Source of the DNA: Doryteuthis pealeii
Lineage: Eukaryota > Mollusca > Cephalopoda > Myopsida > Loliginidae
Assembly (NCBI GenBank): GCA_023376005.1
Contig: CM042179.1
Location: 21,452,393 to 21,516,392 of the forward strand
Direction of reading: 5' to 3'
DNA: 64,000 nucleotides
The notes under the pieces are model-generated. The model was not told where the DNA came from, did not search any database, and saw nothing but the letters and a program-made list of their open reading frames with translations. Numbering within the stretch: position 1 is the first letter of the stretch; every line of letters starts with the position of its first letter. Both the position numbers and the translations under genes were made by a program. Positions 12,050 to 23,750 of this stretch are shown here, piece by piece.

Positions 12050-12200
12050 CAATTGAAACAAATACGTTATACATAAGACATATTATTTTGTTCCTTTATA
12101 AAGAATATGTCTTATATATATAAGACATGTTTTTCATTTATAAACGAATATCTTATACATAAGACATATTATTTTGTTCCTTTATAGAGTATAGGGGCTT
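12050..12200. repeat. Palindromic AT-rich repeat related to the 48-bp minisatellite
   Basis: Units such as TTCCTTTATAAAGAATATG and TCTTATACATAAGACATATT alternate in both orientations. They resemble the unit of the array at 14360-15165. Another unit lies at about 12500-12570. Confidence 0.6.
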
Positions 12201-12934
12201 AGAGACAAACTACTAATATGTTGACACAAGCAATCACACTAATATAAACACCATGTCACAGTTGTCACACACAACTATGCACAGACACAATCAGACTGCA
12301 ACACTACTGAAAGAACAATGAAACTATATTAATTGTATTTATGTATATAAAGTTTGTTTCCTTTATCAATGTCTTCTTCTGTTGTTACTTATGGAAACTA
12401 CATTTCCGTAGTCCTTATACATATAAATTGTAGGGACCCATAACTCGGATCCTCAACTCCTGAACCATACACTCCCCAAACAAAATGGGTCCCTACAAGA
12501 GTAATGTATATATAAGACATATATTTTCATTCATTTATAAAGAAATATGTCTTATACACATATGACATATTCTTTTATTTCTTAACATGAATACTACTTT
12601 ATGAAAATTGACATGTAGTAGAGTGGGGGCTCCGTATCATAGATTCGAGAGGCAGGGGTATAAGACCCTAGCATCAATCCTGCATATAGATATTAGATTC
12701 GCTCCAATATACTTTATGTCTCTATGTCAGTGGTGACGATAGATACTTCATAACTGTCCACACCTGACAAGGATATTAAATGACAAAGACATTTTGAATT
12801 CTGTTATAAATTTCATCAGATATGTCGACAAAAAGCTCTGACATTGTAATATTTGTTATAATACAAGTCACGATATCCAGTTCCAGGTGGTACAATAAAA
12901 CATCAGCATCATTATCATTACTAGCAAAATAAAA

Positions 12935-13345
12935 AGACAATCTCCGGGCGATGTAAAAATAATTTTTTGAAAGACATTGCCTGAGGGATGGGAGATGAAA
13001 ATTCAATGTCATAGAGTGTGTACCATAAGTATGTAAAATCGTCAAATTTATTAAAGGAGTAAAAAAAAAAAAGAAAGAAAGAAAGGCAATTTGAAATGAA
13101 AACAGTTCCGCTAACTTTAGATATTATATTAGAATAAAACAATCTATATATAAATATATAACGCAGGGCATCTATTTATTGAAACAATGAGGATGGTCTA
13201 ACGTTGCATGCTCACATTTTGAGTATATGTATTCTATGTTATGACGTTGGATTATGTATTGGGTAATGTGACGTAAGCAGTGACGTAATATTTGTTACAG
13301 ACAAAAACCGGAAGCGAATCTCCATTATTATCAGCAGCAGTCAGA
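12935..13345 (+). mobile_element. TGACGTAA repeat family, copy B
   Basis: The order matches copies at 33839 and 53572: CCGGGCGATGTAAAAATA, TTGCCTGAGGGATGGGAG, then GTGACGTAAGCAGTGACGTA and CGGAAGCGAATCTCC. No ORF is shared between copies. Confidence 0.8.
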
Positions 13346-13763
13346 ATTTCTGGCACATTTTTGTCTTTTCAATTCTTGAAAAATACCTCAGTGTTTAACA
13401 TCTTTTCCGACCCATTGGAAAATAATCAACAAATTCGCTTCATTCTTATACTCTGGTCAGATTTATAAATATTTGTTACAAGTTAAAGAGAAGATTTATT
13501 TTTATAGTAATAGTGCTATGGACTCCATTCCTTTATGTATATAGGTAAAGACAGCAAAGGAATTGATATGAAAGTTGTTCCTCAACCTGCAAAAACATTA
13601 CCTGAAGCTTAAGTAGCCATAGGTGAGAGGACAATCTCTGAATCCAGGTATATTATTATTAGCAAAATCAACTCGCAATAGCTGAAGGTATTTCCAGGTA
13701 ATAGTCATACAAATAAATTTAAATACATTTTTGTAGATCAAGAAGAAGTAGTTTTTTTCTTGC

Positions 13764-13995
13764 GATAATAACTGGGGCGCTCGTTGCCTAACAGATATCG
13801 TCGTAGGAAAGTGGACTCGGCAACCTGCGTAAGGCTGTTTGTATTTCACATAGTGCTAATATCTTGTTATGGTATGGCCCCAATTATACCTCCTCCGGCT
13901 ATGGGTAAATAGTAGGTCAAACTCGAATCTTTAACATTTGTATGGCAACCAGTATTGGATAAATAAAACTAAATTCAAACCAGTTGTAGGGACGG
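13764..13995 (+). mobile_element. SINE2 copy
   Basis: Contains TATCGTCGTAGGAAAGTGGA, CACATAGTGCTAATA, GGCTATGGGTAAATAGTAGG and AATTCAAACCAGTT in the order shared by other SINE2 copies. Confidence 0.8.
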
Positions 13996-14359
13996 GCTCC
14001 ACCAGACTATTTCTGCTCAAGACACACTACATTAGTAGCGCTCACACGACCAAATCATGTTACGGAACTAGCGAAATAGGAACATAGTAATTAGTCCCAT
14101 TTCTTCTATGAACACATTCGTAAAGGCAGCAAATAAATTGATATCAATGGCATTCCTTAACTTGAAATATTATTGCCTCACACACAAATACATGTGCAAG
14201 ATGGAAATATTTACACACACCAAAAATCATGTTACAGTTGCAAGTATTTCTAAGAAAACCTTCAAAGCTTTAAATACTGTTATGAATGAAGAACGTAGTT
14301 CATTAGCCTGCTAAAATTTTCTAAGAACTTTCAAGTCGAGTGCCACACCGACTGAATAT

Positions 14360-15165
14360 TATTTTATTCCTTTATAAAGAATATACATATAAAATATCAT
14401 TCCTTTATAAAAGAATATTTTATACTTATGACATATTGTTTCATTCCTTAGAGGAATATCTCTATATACATAATGGCATATTCTTTTATTCCTTTATAGA
14501 GGAATATCTCTTTATATTTATGGCATATTCTTTTATTCCTTATAGAGGAATATCTCTATATACATAATGGCATATTCTTTTATTCCTTTATAGAGGATAT
14601 ATGTCTTTTATTCCTTCATAGAGGAATATCTCTATATACATAATGGCAAATTCTTTTATTCCTTTATAGAGGAATATCTCTTTATACATAATGGCATATT
14701 CTTTTATTCCTTTATAGAGGAAATGTCTTTATATTTATGGCATATTCTTTATTCCTTTATAGAGGAATATCTCTATATACATAATGGCATATTCTTTTAT
14801 TCCTTTATAGAGGTATATCTCATTATTCTTTTATTCCTTTATAGAGGAATATCTCTTTATACATATGGCAAATTCTTTTATTCCTTTATAGAGGAATATC
14901 TCTATACATATATTAATATATTCTTTTATTCCTTTATAGAGGAATATCTCTATATACATAATGGCATATTCTTTTATTCCTTTATAGAGGAATATCTCTT
15001 ATACATATGGCATATTCTTTTATTCCTTTATAGAGAGGAATATCTCTTTATACATATGGCAAATTCTTTTATTCCTTTATAGAGGAATATCTCTATATAC
15101 ATAATGGCATATTCTTTTATTCCTTTATAAAGGAATATCTCTTTATAGATATGGCATATTCTTTT
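14360..15165. repeat. 48-bp minisatellite array, about 16 units
   Basis: The unit runs from TTCCTTTATAGAGGAATATC through TACATAATGGCATATTC. Each unit contains the near-palindrome TTCCTTTATAGAGGAA. Because 48 is divisible by 3, long frames stay open and spell a repeated 16-residue YSFIEEYLYIHNGIFF. The frames break at unit-length changes and I do not regard them as a gene. A related block lies at 12050-12200. Confidence 0.9.
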
Positions 15166-15237
15166 ATTCCTTCAAACCTGTTAAACTCCGTTTAAGAAAT
15201 TGACCTTGGATGTAGTAGAATGGAGTTTACACTGAAC

Positions 15238-15468
15238 TACATCATCAGATGCAGATCACAAGGTTTTGAGTTCGATATTACTCGTATGAGTAGCACAAGT
15301 ATCTGTGCGGTAAAGTGCGAAGCTGTTGGTAGGTGTAGCGCTCCACCTAAGATGCTAAAATAATCTCCTTGATCTAGCACTTGTGAAAAGGGGATAGACT
15401 CCCTTGCAGTCTTGTTATTACCAACATTAGGCCGCCCCACCAACTTTACATACTTACTTACTTACATC
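15238..15468 (+). mobile_element. SINE1 copy, head truncated
   Basis: The A-box end is missing. The B-box GAGTTCGATATT, TGTGCGGTAAAGT and the ACTTACTTACTTAC tail are present. It abuts a SINE2 3' fragment at about 15171-15215. Confidence 0.85.
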
Positions 15469-15472
15469 TGAA

Positions 15473-16205
15473 GATGAGGCCCCATTTCTTGAAATCTGGG
15501 GAGTGTAGAGTACCTGTTCATTGCTATTATACCCAGCTCCACTCTGACCTGGAGTGGTAGTAGAGTGGTAGCACCTGTTAAGGTCTCATCTATTGGTCAA
15601 ATAGATCTGTTTAAAAATTATTCGAATTCGATAGGACCATGGGCAAAAAAAAATCCAAAGAAACAACTACACAAAAAATGTAAATATGAACGTACAACGA
15701 ATGCGATTCCCCAACCTCTATGCATAGAATAACCCTATGTAGGGGATTATCTTCCCTTTGCCTGGAAGAGTTATCTTCTCGCTGCGTTGCTGTTTGTTCC
15801 CATTAGGGGATCTCTGGTATTTAAGCGCCGGATTTGAACTTGTTTTCCTCTTTTAGCTGGATCTTCTCAACGAACTGCCTTGGGCTAGAGTCTATCTACC
15901 CGTTTCTCGGTGGGGCTTTTGACCCTCTTACATTACTGTAAGTCCTTTATACAGCATGGACTATCCTTTAGTTCCATGTCTGTAACATTTATATTTTACG
16001 TACATTAGGGTATCTTGTTTATACCTAAATATTGTATATGTATTTACATGTTCTATTTTCCTGTACTTTATGTACCTTATCGTTACCATGTGCTGTACAC
16101 CTATTAAATGTTTTGTCTCACAACGTGTCGGAGCTGTTATTCAATTAATGACTTTGAATCTTACACCTATATGGGTTGACATGCCGTTAAAATCAATCAA
16201 TAGAC
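15473..16205 (+). mobile_element. SINE3 copy split by a solo LTR
   Basis: The left part contains CTGAAGATGAGGCCCC, ACCTGGAGTGGTAGT and AATAGATCTGTTTAAAAAT. The right part is the tail GGGTTGACATGCCGTTAAAA. They are separated exactly by the LTR at 15738-16165. Confidence 0.8.
15738..16165 (+). mobile_element. Solo LTR, family L1, copy 1, TSD CCTA
   Basis: It starts TGTAGG and ends CTTACA, flanked by CCTA at 15734-15737 and 16166-16169. A TATTTAAG TATA-like motif lies at about 15819 and an ATTAAA poly(A) signal at about 16104, which sets the orientation. It aligns throughout with 55292-55713. The 4-bp TSD and TG...CA ends fit an LTR retrotransposon that lost its interior by LTR-LTR recombination. 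Confidence 0.85.
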
Positions 16206-16413
16206 AACATACATTTCTACTGGAGACATTATTTTAAATAGTTTATTTACCAGTGAATGTATAAAATAAACCTTCAGAAACTAGATATGTCAACCTTCAT
16301 GTCCAAATGGTTGACTTTGTATGTCTTAATTTATATTTCCATATTCATTCGTCTGTTGATTTATTTATCTATTTTTGTTCTTTATGTATTCTCTTTTCTT
16401 TTCATTTTTACCC

Positions 16414-16476
<63 letters not shown>
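16414..16476. repeat. (CT)n microsatellite
   Basis: A clean CT tract. The overlapping Leu-Ser repeat ORFs are artefacts. Confidence 0.9.
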
Positions 16477-16479
<3 letters not shown>

Positions 16480-16709
16480 GAAAAAAAGGCCTCTTGATTA
16501 CAAAGTGGCCTTCAAAATAATTGATGTAAGGAAAAATATTTATTGTGTTGTTGAGGTTTTCACAATGACTGGTAATAATTGAAGCTCACGATCAGAATGT
16601 GTTGGCTACAAAAAACATCACTAAACATATAAAGTGAATAGAATTTATACCTAATAGTCATAAATAGCTGTATCGAGTTATCAATGGAAACTGACATATA
16701 TTAGAAAAA

Positions 16710-16985
16710 TGGAGGTGCGTGGTGTAATGGATATAGCAATAGGAAATGGACACGGTGAGACGAGTTCAAATCCTGAACGAATCTGTTTACATTTCACTTA
16801 GTGCTAATACCGTTGCAGCCTCTATTCTCCATCCAGCTATGGATAAATAGTAGTGCAAGCTGGGTTCTTTACATTGGTTAGGCAACTGGTCGAGAAGGAA
16901 AACTTAAAACTTGTTAAACTCCACTTAAGAAATTGACCTTGTGTCGCATTCTACTCGCGTGGAGGGATTGATAAATATGTATATT
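16710..16985 (+). mobile_element. SINE2 copy
   Basis: The head has A box GTGGTGTAATGGATA and B box GAGTTCAAATCC. The body has CAGCTATGGATAAATAGTAG. The tail is TTGTGTCGCATTCTACTCG followed by GATAAATATGTATAT. Confidence 0.9.
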
Positions 16986-17496
16986 AGAAAATTGTCCGGG
17001 GAATCGATGAAGAATATACAACTGACCTAGAACAAAGTTGCAGCAGAAATTAAACAAAGTGTGGTTGGTAGGCACGTACCACCACGAACCCCATGACCGA
17101 GGCGGGACTGCTTGGGGTCCCCAGAAAGGCGGGTTTCATGTATTTTCTATAAAAATTAGGTTGTGCTATCGTGGTGTAATCTTTAGCAGGCTAGTCTTGC
17201 AGATCCAATAAACATGTAGTAGAAATGGGGTTTCATATATTTTATAAGAATACTACTTTATGAAAATTGATGTGTTGTACATTTGGAATAAGATGTATCG
17301 TCGATTCGGGGAGGGCATAAGACTCTAGCACAAGAGGTAAACACAGTGGAATAGATTCAAATAACCTGTGGAACTTTAATAGTTATTTTGGAAATTTTTG
17401 TCCCTGTCAGCAAATGTTCTGGTGACACTAATGATAAAATCAAACTACATATTGATTTTTAATTTCAACCATATGAACTTTTTAAAACTTTTTTTG

Positions 17497-17958
17497 GAGT
17501 AGTAGGAAATGGACTTGTCAACGTGAGTTAAAACCTTGGACGAGTCTGTTTGTATTTCAATTAGCGCTAATACTCTTGGGAAACGTATGCATCCATCTAT
17601 TCTCCCTGCAACTATGGATAAATATTAGGACAGACTGGGCTCTTTAACCTTGGTCTAACAACTCGTCTAGGAGAAGGAAAACTCTGAATTAAATCTTGTT
17701 ATGGATACGACGAAACAGGTTCAAATCCTGGACGAGTCTGTTTGTATTTCACATAGTGTTAATACCCTTGGAAATTGTATGCATCCAACTACTCCCCCTC
17801 CAGCTCTGGGTAAATAGTAGAGCAGACTGGGCTCTTTAACCTTGGTTAAGCAACCAGTCTAAGAAAAGGAAAACTCTGAATTCAAACCTGTTAAACTCTG
17901 CTTAAGAAATTAACCTTGTGTTGTATCCTGCTCGTGCGGAGGGGTTGATAAATATATA
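17497..17958 (+). mobile_element. Two SINE2 copies in tandem
   Basis: The first (17497-17700) lacks the A box and the 3' tail. The second (17701-17958) starts inside the head and keeps the full 3' end. Both carry GGACGAGTCTGTTTGTATTT and AGACTGGGCTCTTTAACCTT. The junction falls within AATCTTGTTATGGATACG. Confidence 0.85.
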
Positions 17959-18139
17959 TGAACTTTTTATCATTATTGAATATCAACCATACATATGAAC
18001 AAAAATGATACAATCAGGCCAAATTATTGAGCAAAGCATGAAATAAGTAAGTAAAAAGTTGTGAAACACGGGATGGTGCAAGTGCTCCAGTTACCAGGCC
18101 TAAATCCGTTGTAAGATAACCCTGAGGATTGCAGCAATA

Positions 18140-18333
18140 AAGTAAAAAGTCGTCGGGGTGGCCTAATGTCAGTATCAGCCAATCAGCGAGGGAGTCTATT
18201 CACTTTTTACTAGCGCTAGACGAAGGAGATTATTTTAGCATCTGAGGTGGAGCGCTATACCTACTATCAGCTCCTTACTTTACCGCACAGATCCCTGTGC
18301 TACTCATACACTGAGTTGACGAGGGCCGGTATG
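18140..18333 (-). mobile_element. SINE1 copy, head truncated
   Basis: The tail and body are complete but the sequence stops at GAGGGCCGGTAT, just inside the B box. Confidence 0.85.
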
Positions 18334-19077
18334 CTTGTCCTAATTGATGAGGTTTCACACTTTCAAAATTTTGTAACTGACATAGCCAACATTATGTGAC
18401 TGGCTGTCATAATCAGATTAAGAATCTGTCTCATCTGGTAAATTTGCTATTTTGGCACAAACCCTTTAATGCTTCCTGCAAGAACACCTTATGGCATTAC
18501 AACCAGAACTGCAGCTGCATCAAAGATCTTCCAGATGTTTCTGACTAGCATACTGAAGATCTATTATGAAGAGTATAAACTACTAAAGATCTATTAGCTA
18601 TTTGAACCTGTTCCACTCAATATTTTTTGGTAGAATTTTGATATGTTATGCAGTACATGTTGGCCTACTAAAAAGAACTGTTTCGTTTCTATTGAAATTT
18701 GTGCTGGATATATCCATAGACTGTCCAGACTAAAAGTGATATCCCTCATTAGAAAAGCCGATTGCATATAAAACTTTTAGCAGTGTTGAAAACATTGTAC
18801 AGTGTAAAGAAATTGAATGTACTATTCAATACTTTAGCTCACAGTATTAGTAATATATAGACTGGATTTTTGTAATATTAGTTAAAAACAATCAAATAAC
18901 AAGTTACTGTGACTTAAGTCTGCTTAATACTAAGACGGCATAGTAACAGTAGGTACTGTAAGCAACCTAAGGCATGCAATCCAGACTATGCAAAGCTTAG
19001 TAAATAACAAGTTAAGCAATGGTGAGTCTGGTCACTACTTAGATGAGTGACCTCATAGTAACAGTAGGTAATGTAAA

Positions 19078-19331
19078 GTAAGTAAGTAAAGACGTCGGGG
19101 TGGCCTAATGTCGGTATCAGCCAATCAGCGAGGGAGTCTAACCTCTTTTCACTAGTGCTAGACCAAGGAGATTATTTTAGCATCTGAGGTGGAGCCCCAC
19201 ATCTACCATCAGCTCCTTACTTTACCGCACAGATCCCTGTGCTACTCATACTCTGAGTTGGCGAGGACCGGTATCGAACTAGGAACCTTGTGGTTTCTAG
19301 CCAAACACTCTACCGACTGAGGTAAACAGGC
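19078..19331 (-). mobile_element. SINE1 copy
   Basis: Full length from the GTAAGTAAAGACGTC tail to the A-box region. The B box reads GTTCGATACC on the minus strand. Confidence 0.9.
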
Positions 19332-19374
19332 TCAAACTTGTGAGTATAACAAAACAAAGCTAGTAAATAACAGC

Positions 19375-19790
19375 AATCATCATCAGGTCGTGCTGACTGC
19401 ACAGATTTCCATAACTCTTTCTCACCACCCATCCCTATCAGTCTGGCAGGTTTTCCACATCCAGTATCTGCACAGAGTTTATCAGTGTACGTTTTTGCTG
19501 GTTAGCCTATACTGGTGTGTCCATGTGTATGTGTCAACAGTGTCCAGCATGTCTTGTTAATCTTATTTGGATGATTTGTGTGATAGAGGGTAATTGGCCA
19601 TACAGCTGGGGTGGATGTGGGGTGCTGATATTAGGATCTGTTTAAGATCACATGCAGCATCCTTGTGTAGTTCCCATCTAGCTATTTCTCTATTTCATTA
19701 GAGTACAAGTGATGCAGTGATACAATAGCACTCCAAGGGTGGCATCTTGGTGAGATAATAAAAGAGGCTACTGAAAGATTACCATTACTT
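19375..19790. repeat. Unclassified dispersed repeat, copy 2
   Basis: This copy aligns with 9283-10015 but lacks the CT microsatellite and inserted sequence found there. It runs up to the TA tract at 19793. Confidence 0.65.
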
Positions 19791-19792
19791 GT

Positions 19793-19818
<26 letters not shown>

Positions 19819-19823
<5 letters not shown>

Positions 19824-20101
19824 AACCCCTCTGCATGAGCAGGATGCGACACAAGGTCAATTTCTTAAGCGGAGTTTAACAGGTTTTAATTCAGAGTTTT
19901 CCTTCTCATAGACTAGTTACCTAGCCATGGTTAAAGAGTCCAGTCTGCCCTGCTATTTACCCGTAGCTGGAGGGAGAATTGGATTCATACCTTTCCCAAG
20001 GGTATTAGCGCTATGTGAAATGCCAACAGCTTCGTCCAGGAATTGAACTCGTGTTGACGAGTCCATTTCCTACGACTCTAACCATTAGACCATGCACCTT
20101 C
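19819..20101 (-). mobile_element. SINE2 copy
   Basis: Full length on the minus strand. The tail (GGATGCGACACAAGGTCAAT on the plus strand) abuts an AT microsatellite at 19793-19817, as expected if the SINE tail seeded the tract. Confidence 0.9.
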
Positions 20102-20121
20102 ATTACTTGTATATAAGCCTG

Positions 20122-20400
20122 TTGAGGCATGTAGTGTGATGGTTATCATCATATAAAGTGGATACAGCAAGACGAGTTAAAATCCTAGACAAGACTGTTT
20201 GCATTTGAGTACTAATACCCTTGGGAAAGGTATGAATCCAACTATTCTTCCTCCACTTATAGGTAAATAGTAGGGCAGAATCAGCTCTTTAACCTTGGTT
20301 AGGCAACCAGTCTAGAAGAAAAATTCTGAATTTAAATTTGTTAAACTCCTCTTAAGAAATTGACTTTTGCATAGAGGAAATGATAAATATGTATGTAAGT
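20122..20400 (+). mobile_element. SINE2 copy, head-to-head with the previous one
   Basis: The A-box region reads GTAGTGTGATGGTTATC and the body has CCTTGGGAAAGGTATGAATC. It is divergently oriented to the copy at 19819-20101, 20 bp away. Confidence 0.9.
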
Positions 20401-20451
20401 TTATTTAATATTTACACAATTATTCTTGGAATACAGTGATTGTATAATAAA

Positions 20452-20895
20452 TACAGACTTGTAGATGTAATGGTGCATATCTTCAAAGTGGTCTTCATAT
20501 GGTCTTTGAACCACTTTCAGGGACCTCCTGCCCTTCGAGTGCCTTCTGCAATTTCACCATAAAGTATTTTATGGGGGAGTCTGTCTGCAGGTATGTGGAT
20601 GGTGTGACCTAACCAAAAGACCTGGCCTCTAATAGACAAGGTTGGTGAAACGTGCTGCACAGGAACTGAGCAGCTCACTATTGAACTCAATTAATGCTGC
20701 AGAACAACAACATCTTCATCGTCATGCACTACAGAATGCAGAAGGAAATTTCCCTTGCAATATGTGTGACCACATCTGTAAAATCTGTCAAATAGTTAGT
20801 CATCAAAAACTCCATAACTAATCACCAATGTGGAGTGACGTCATTGTCGTCTGTGATGGAAAGCTAAAAGAAGAAGAAAAGAGAAAATAAATACA
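20452..20895. pseudogene. Non-LTR LINE 3' end with an inverted 5' part
   Basis: On the minus strand, 20452-20640 encodes WLGHTIHIPADRLPHKILYG and then GEIAEGTRRAGG, a stop, and KWFKDHMKTTLK. This is the region before the C-terminal finger of many LINE ORF2 proteins. On the plus strand, 20690-20880 encodes the finger CNMCDHICKICQIVSHQKLH and a stop. The opposite orientations suggest twin-priming inversion during insertion. A relative of the finger end lies at 55115-55255. Confidence 0.65.
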
Positions 20896-20899
20896 ATAA

Positions 20900-21355
20900 T
20901 GTTGTATATTGAAGATATTTAAAAGAAGGTGAAAATGGAAATAGGGTCTTCCGGTTGGATCGAGGCAGGGAGAAGACGTAAAGAGTAACAAAGGAGTTTT
21001 TCCGGGTAAAGCGAACAAAGAAGGATGGGTAACAATAAGTTCGGAAATAGATTTGTCCACTGATAAAGATAATGCGTAGGCATTTGATATATATAAAAGG
21101 AAGTCAGGGATCCCAGGTTAGTTAGAGAGTCAGACAGCAGACGGCGAACAGAGCACAAGGAGCGACCGTCGACACGGTCCGTCATGGCCAAGGGTGGTGA
21201 GACACCACCAGCCACCCCTTTACCTCACCATCCAAGCAGTAGTAGTAGTCATTGTCAGTGCTCACCGCCTACCACGTACAGCCGAGAAGAGAAATAAAGT
21301 CAAAACTCCTACTATACCCATGTGTTGTAGATTTCATTAAACGACAACTACATAT
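20900..21355 (+). mobile_element. Probable solo LTR, family L2
   Basis: A TATATATAAAAGGAAG TATA-type box lies at about 21089 and an AATAAAGT poly(A) signal at about 21295. The end reads ACGACAACTACA, and the start is probably TGTTGTATATTG just after the LINE fragment. I could not find a clear TSD, so the edges are approximate. The short ORFs inside are not considered genes. Confidence 0.55.
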
Positions 21356-21359
21356 ATCG

Positions 21360-22276
21360 TCTAGGGTTAGTGACAATACCTGCTATGTATGCCAATACAC
21401 GAAGTAGGGCTGTAAATTTGAAGCCACTATATAATATATAGATATTTAGTGCCGGTAAAGAAGGCAGTATGCAACAATATGTTCTAAACTCTTTTTTTCA
21501 TTTTCTTGTTGTTAACCCAATGTTTTAGCTAATCTATTTTTCAATCCTCATTACTTTTTTTATGCCGCCACATTTTCCCCAAGAAAGAAGGTTTTTCTTC
21601 TTCTCTTATAAATTCAATAACTGAAGAAGGCTGAAGAATAGATCTGCCAAAACATAAAATAAAGAAGTGTTTTAGTTGTTCAACATTTTGGAATGTTAAT
21701 GAATAATTTTCAGAATAACAACTAAAGTTCCAAAGAAAATGACAACTGATCCATAAAATTAATTTCTAAATTAAATACAGAATTATTTTTGTATTAAGAA
21801 TTTCTCATCAATAGAAATACATAATTATGTTAAGTGAATACATTTCAACTACAAGTGGATAATAATAACTATTAAAGACAAAGAGAATATTTTCTGCAAT
21901 GAAAATGTGGTAGAATGACAAAGAGATTTTCTGTAATATTAACAACTGTGGTTGACAAAGAAAAAAATTTCAGCAATAGAAAATTAAAAATTTAAATTAA
22001 GAATTTTTTATCTATGCTTTTTAGAAATATCAATTTCAAATATTGATTCAAAACATCATATAAAATAATATATTTATCTATCTATCTTTTTACCTATCTC
22101 AATCTGCTTATATCTGTCAGTCTGTCTATCTAACAATTACTTACAACTATACTGTAGATTGGCAGCCTTTACAGCAACAACAATAATGGTTGTAAAGTAA
22201 GAACATTAAAATTCAAACAAATATAATTGTTACTGTTTTAATATATTTTTACTTTATATATATATATGTATATGTA
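21360..22276. other. AT-rich DNA without recognised features
   Basis: I see no conserved ORF or known repeat family, apart from a short AT tract near 22255. Confidence 0.5.
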
Positions 22277-22532
22277 TTTATCCACACCTGTGCACAAGCA
22301 GTACGTGACATGTCAATTTTATAAGTGAAGTTTAACAAATCTGAATTCAGAGTGATCCTTCTCCCACCAGTTGCCATACCAAGGTTAAAGAGCTCAGTCT
22401 GCCTGGTTATTTACCCATAACTGGAGGGAGAATAGTTGGATGCATACCTTTCCCCAGGGTATTATCCCTATGGGAAATGCAAACTCTGTGACTATTTCTT
22501 ATGATGATAACCATTACACCATGAGAGCTTCC
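22277..22532 (-). mobile_element. SINE2 copy
   Basis: On the minus strand the order is TGGTGTAATGGTTATC, CCCTGGGGAAAGGTATG, CCAGTTATGGGTAAATA, then the TGTCACGTACTGC tail. The B box is deleted. Confidence 0.85.
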
Positions 22533-22539
22533 ATTATTA

Positions 22540-22579
<40 letters not shown>

Positions 22580-22685
22580 ATCCTGTAGGTGCAAACATAT
22601 ATTCATACAAGGATTTTTATAAATCCTTAAAGAGAGCTCAATGTATAATAATCAATAAATTAGATTAAATACAGAGCAATATTTT

Positions 22686-22949
22686 ACTTTCAAAGAAAGA
22701 AAAAACTTAATAAACCGTCATTCCATAATAAATTAATTTTGACCAAAAACTCAAAAGCCTTTTAAAAGATTTTTTAAATTTTTTTAAATCCTTAAGAAAC
22801 ATGGCCTCTTCAGACAGAATGTCTGAAGAGGCCATATTTCTTAAGGATTTTTAAAATTTTATAAAAATTTTTAAAAGCCTTTTGAGTTTTTGGTCAAAAT
22901 TAATTAATTATGGAATGACAGTTTATTAAGTTTTTTCTTTCTTTGAAAG

Positions 22950-22950
<1 letters not shown>
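22686..22950. repeat. Near-perfect 265-bp palindrome with 3-nt loop
   Basis: The arms at 22686-22816 and 22820-22950 are inverted copies with few mismatches. The centre is AGGCCTCTTC-type: TTCAGACA, GAA, TGTCTGAA. A related single arm is at about 8340-8455. A TA microsatellite starts right after the right arm. A transcript would fold into a long double-stranded hairpin. Confidence 0.9.
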
Positions 22951-22990
<40 letters not shown>

Positions 22991-22994
<4 letters not shown>

Positions 22995-23238
22995 GTCGTC
23001 GTTGGGGTGGTCTAATGTCGGTATCAGCCATGCAGCAAGGGAGTCTATCTCCTTTTCACTAGCGCTAGACCAAGGAGATTATTTTAGCGTCTGAGGTGGA
23101 GCGCCACACCTACCATCAGCTCCTTACTTTACCGCACAGATCCCTGTACTACTCATAACGCTGAGTTGGCAAAGGCGGGTATCGAACTAGGAACCTTGTG
23201 GTTTTTAGCCAAACACTCTACCGTCTGAGCTAACCCGG

Positions 23239-23241
<3 letters not shown>
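22991..23241 (-). mobile_element. SINE1 copy inside a TA microsatellite
   Basis: A full-length SINE1 is bordered on both sides by (TA)n (about 22951-22990 and 23243-23280). It probably inserted into an existing TA tract. Confidence 0.9.
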
Positions 23242-23283
<42 letters not shown>

Positions 23284-23384
23284 GAGAGAGATAACTAAAA
23301 TATAAAATTTAAGATTTAAGTCAGTTTAAAATTAGATAATAAAGCATAGATTTGTATTATTTAGATTTTTAAGATTTTGTCCTC

Positions 23385-23660
23385 ATCTTTATTGTTATAT
23401 ATGCTATGTTTCAGCCTAAGTGCTCTCTGGCCTTCTTCAGGTGTTCTTGTCAAATTTGGGAGACTTCATGTCATAATCAGAACCAAACTCTTTATTTAAT
23501 CCATTGGAGTACATTGTTCTCAATCTGTTAACCATGACCAGGGTGTTAATCTATGTTGAATATTCTGATATTTTTGCCTGTAGCCAGGATTGAACCTACA
23601 ACCTCCAGATAATTGTCACTTAAAACTGTATTAACGCAACCCTTGTATTAATTGCACTGA
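23385..23660 (-). mobile_element. SINE4 copy
   Basis: On the minus strand the B-box-like GGTTCAATCCTGGC is followed by a body ending in CCTGAAGAAGGCCAGAGAGC and GCTGAAACATAGC. Its order matches 39775-40165 and 49098-49445. Confidence 0.75.
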
Positions 23661-23750
23661 GACCAACTGGAGAATTCAGAGTGAATTTTTTGAAACTTAT
23701 AAACCTAATGCTTTTTTTACCTAGAATTTTACATTTATACTTATTATGTA

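Noticed and set aside
16257..16582. Membrane-like frames with long Ser-Leu runs
   Set aside because: Artefact of the CT microsatellite.
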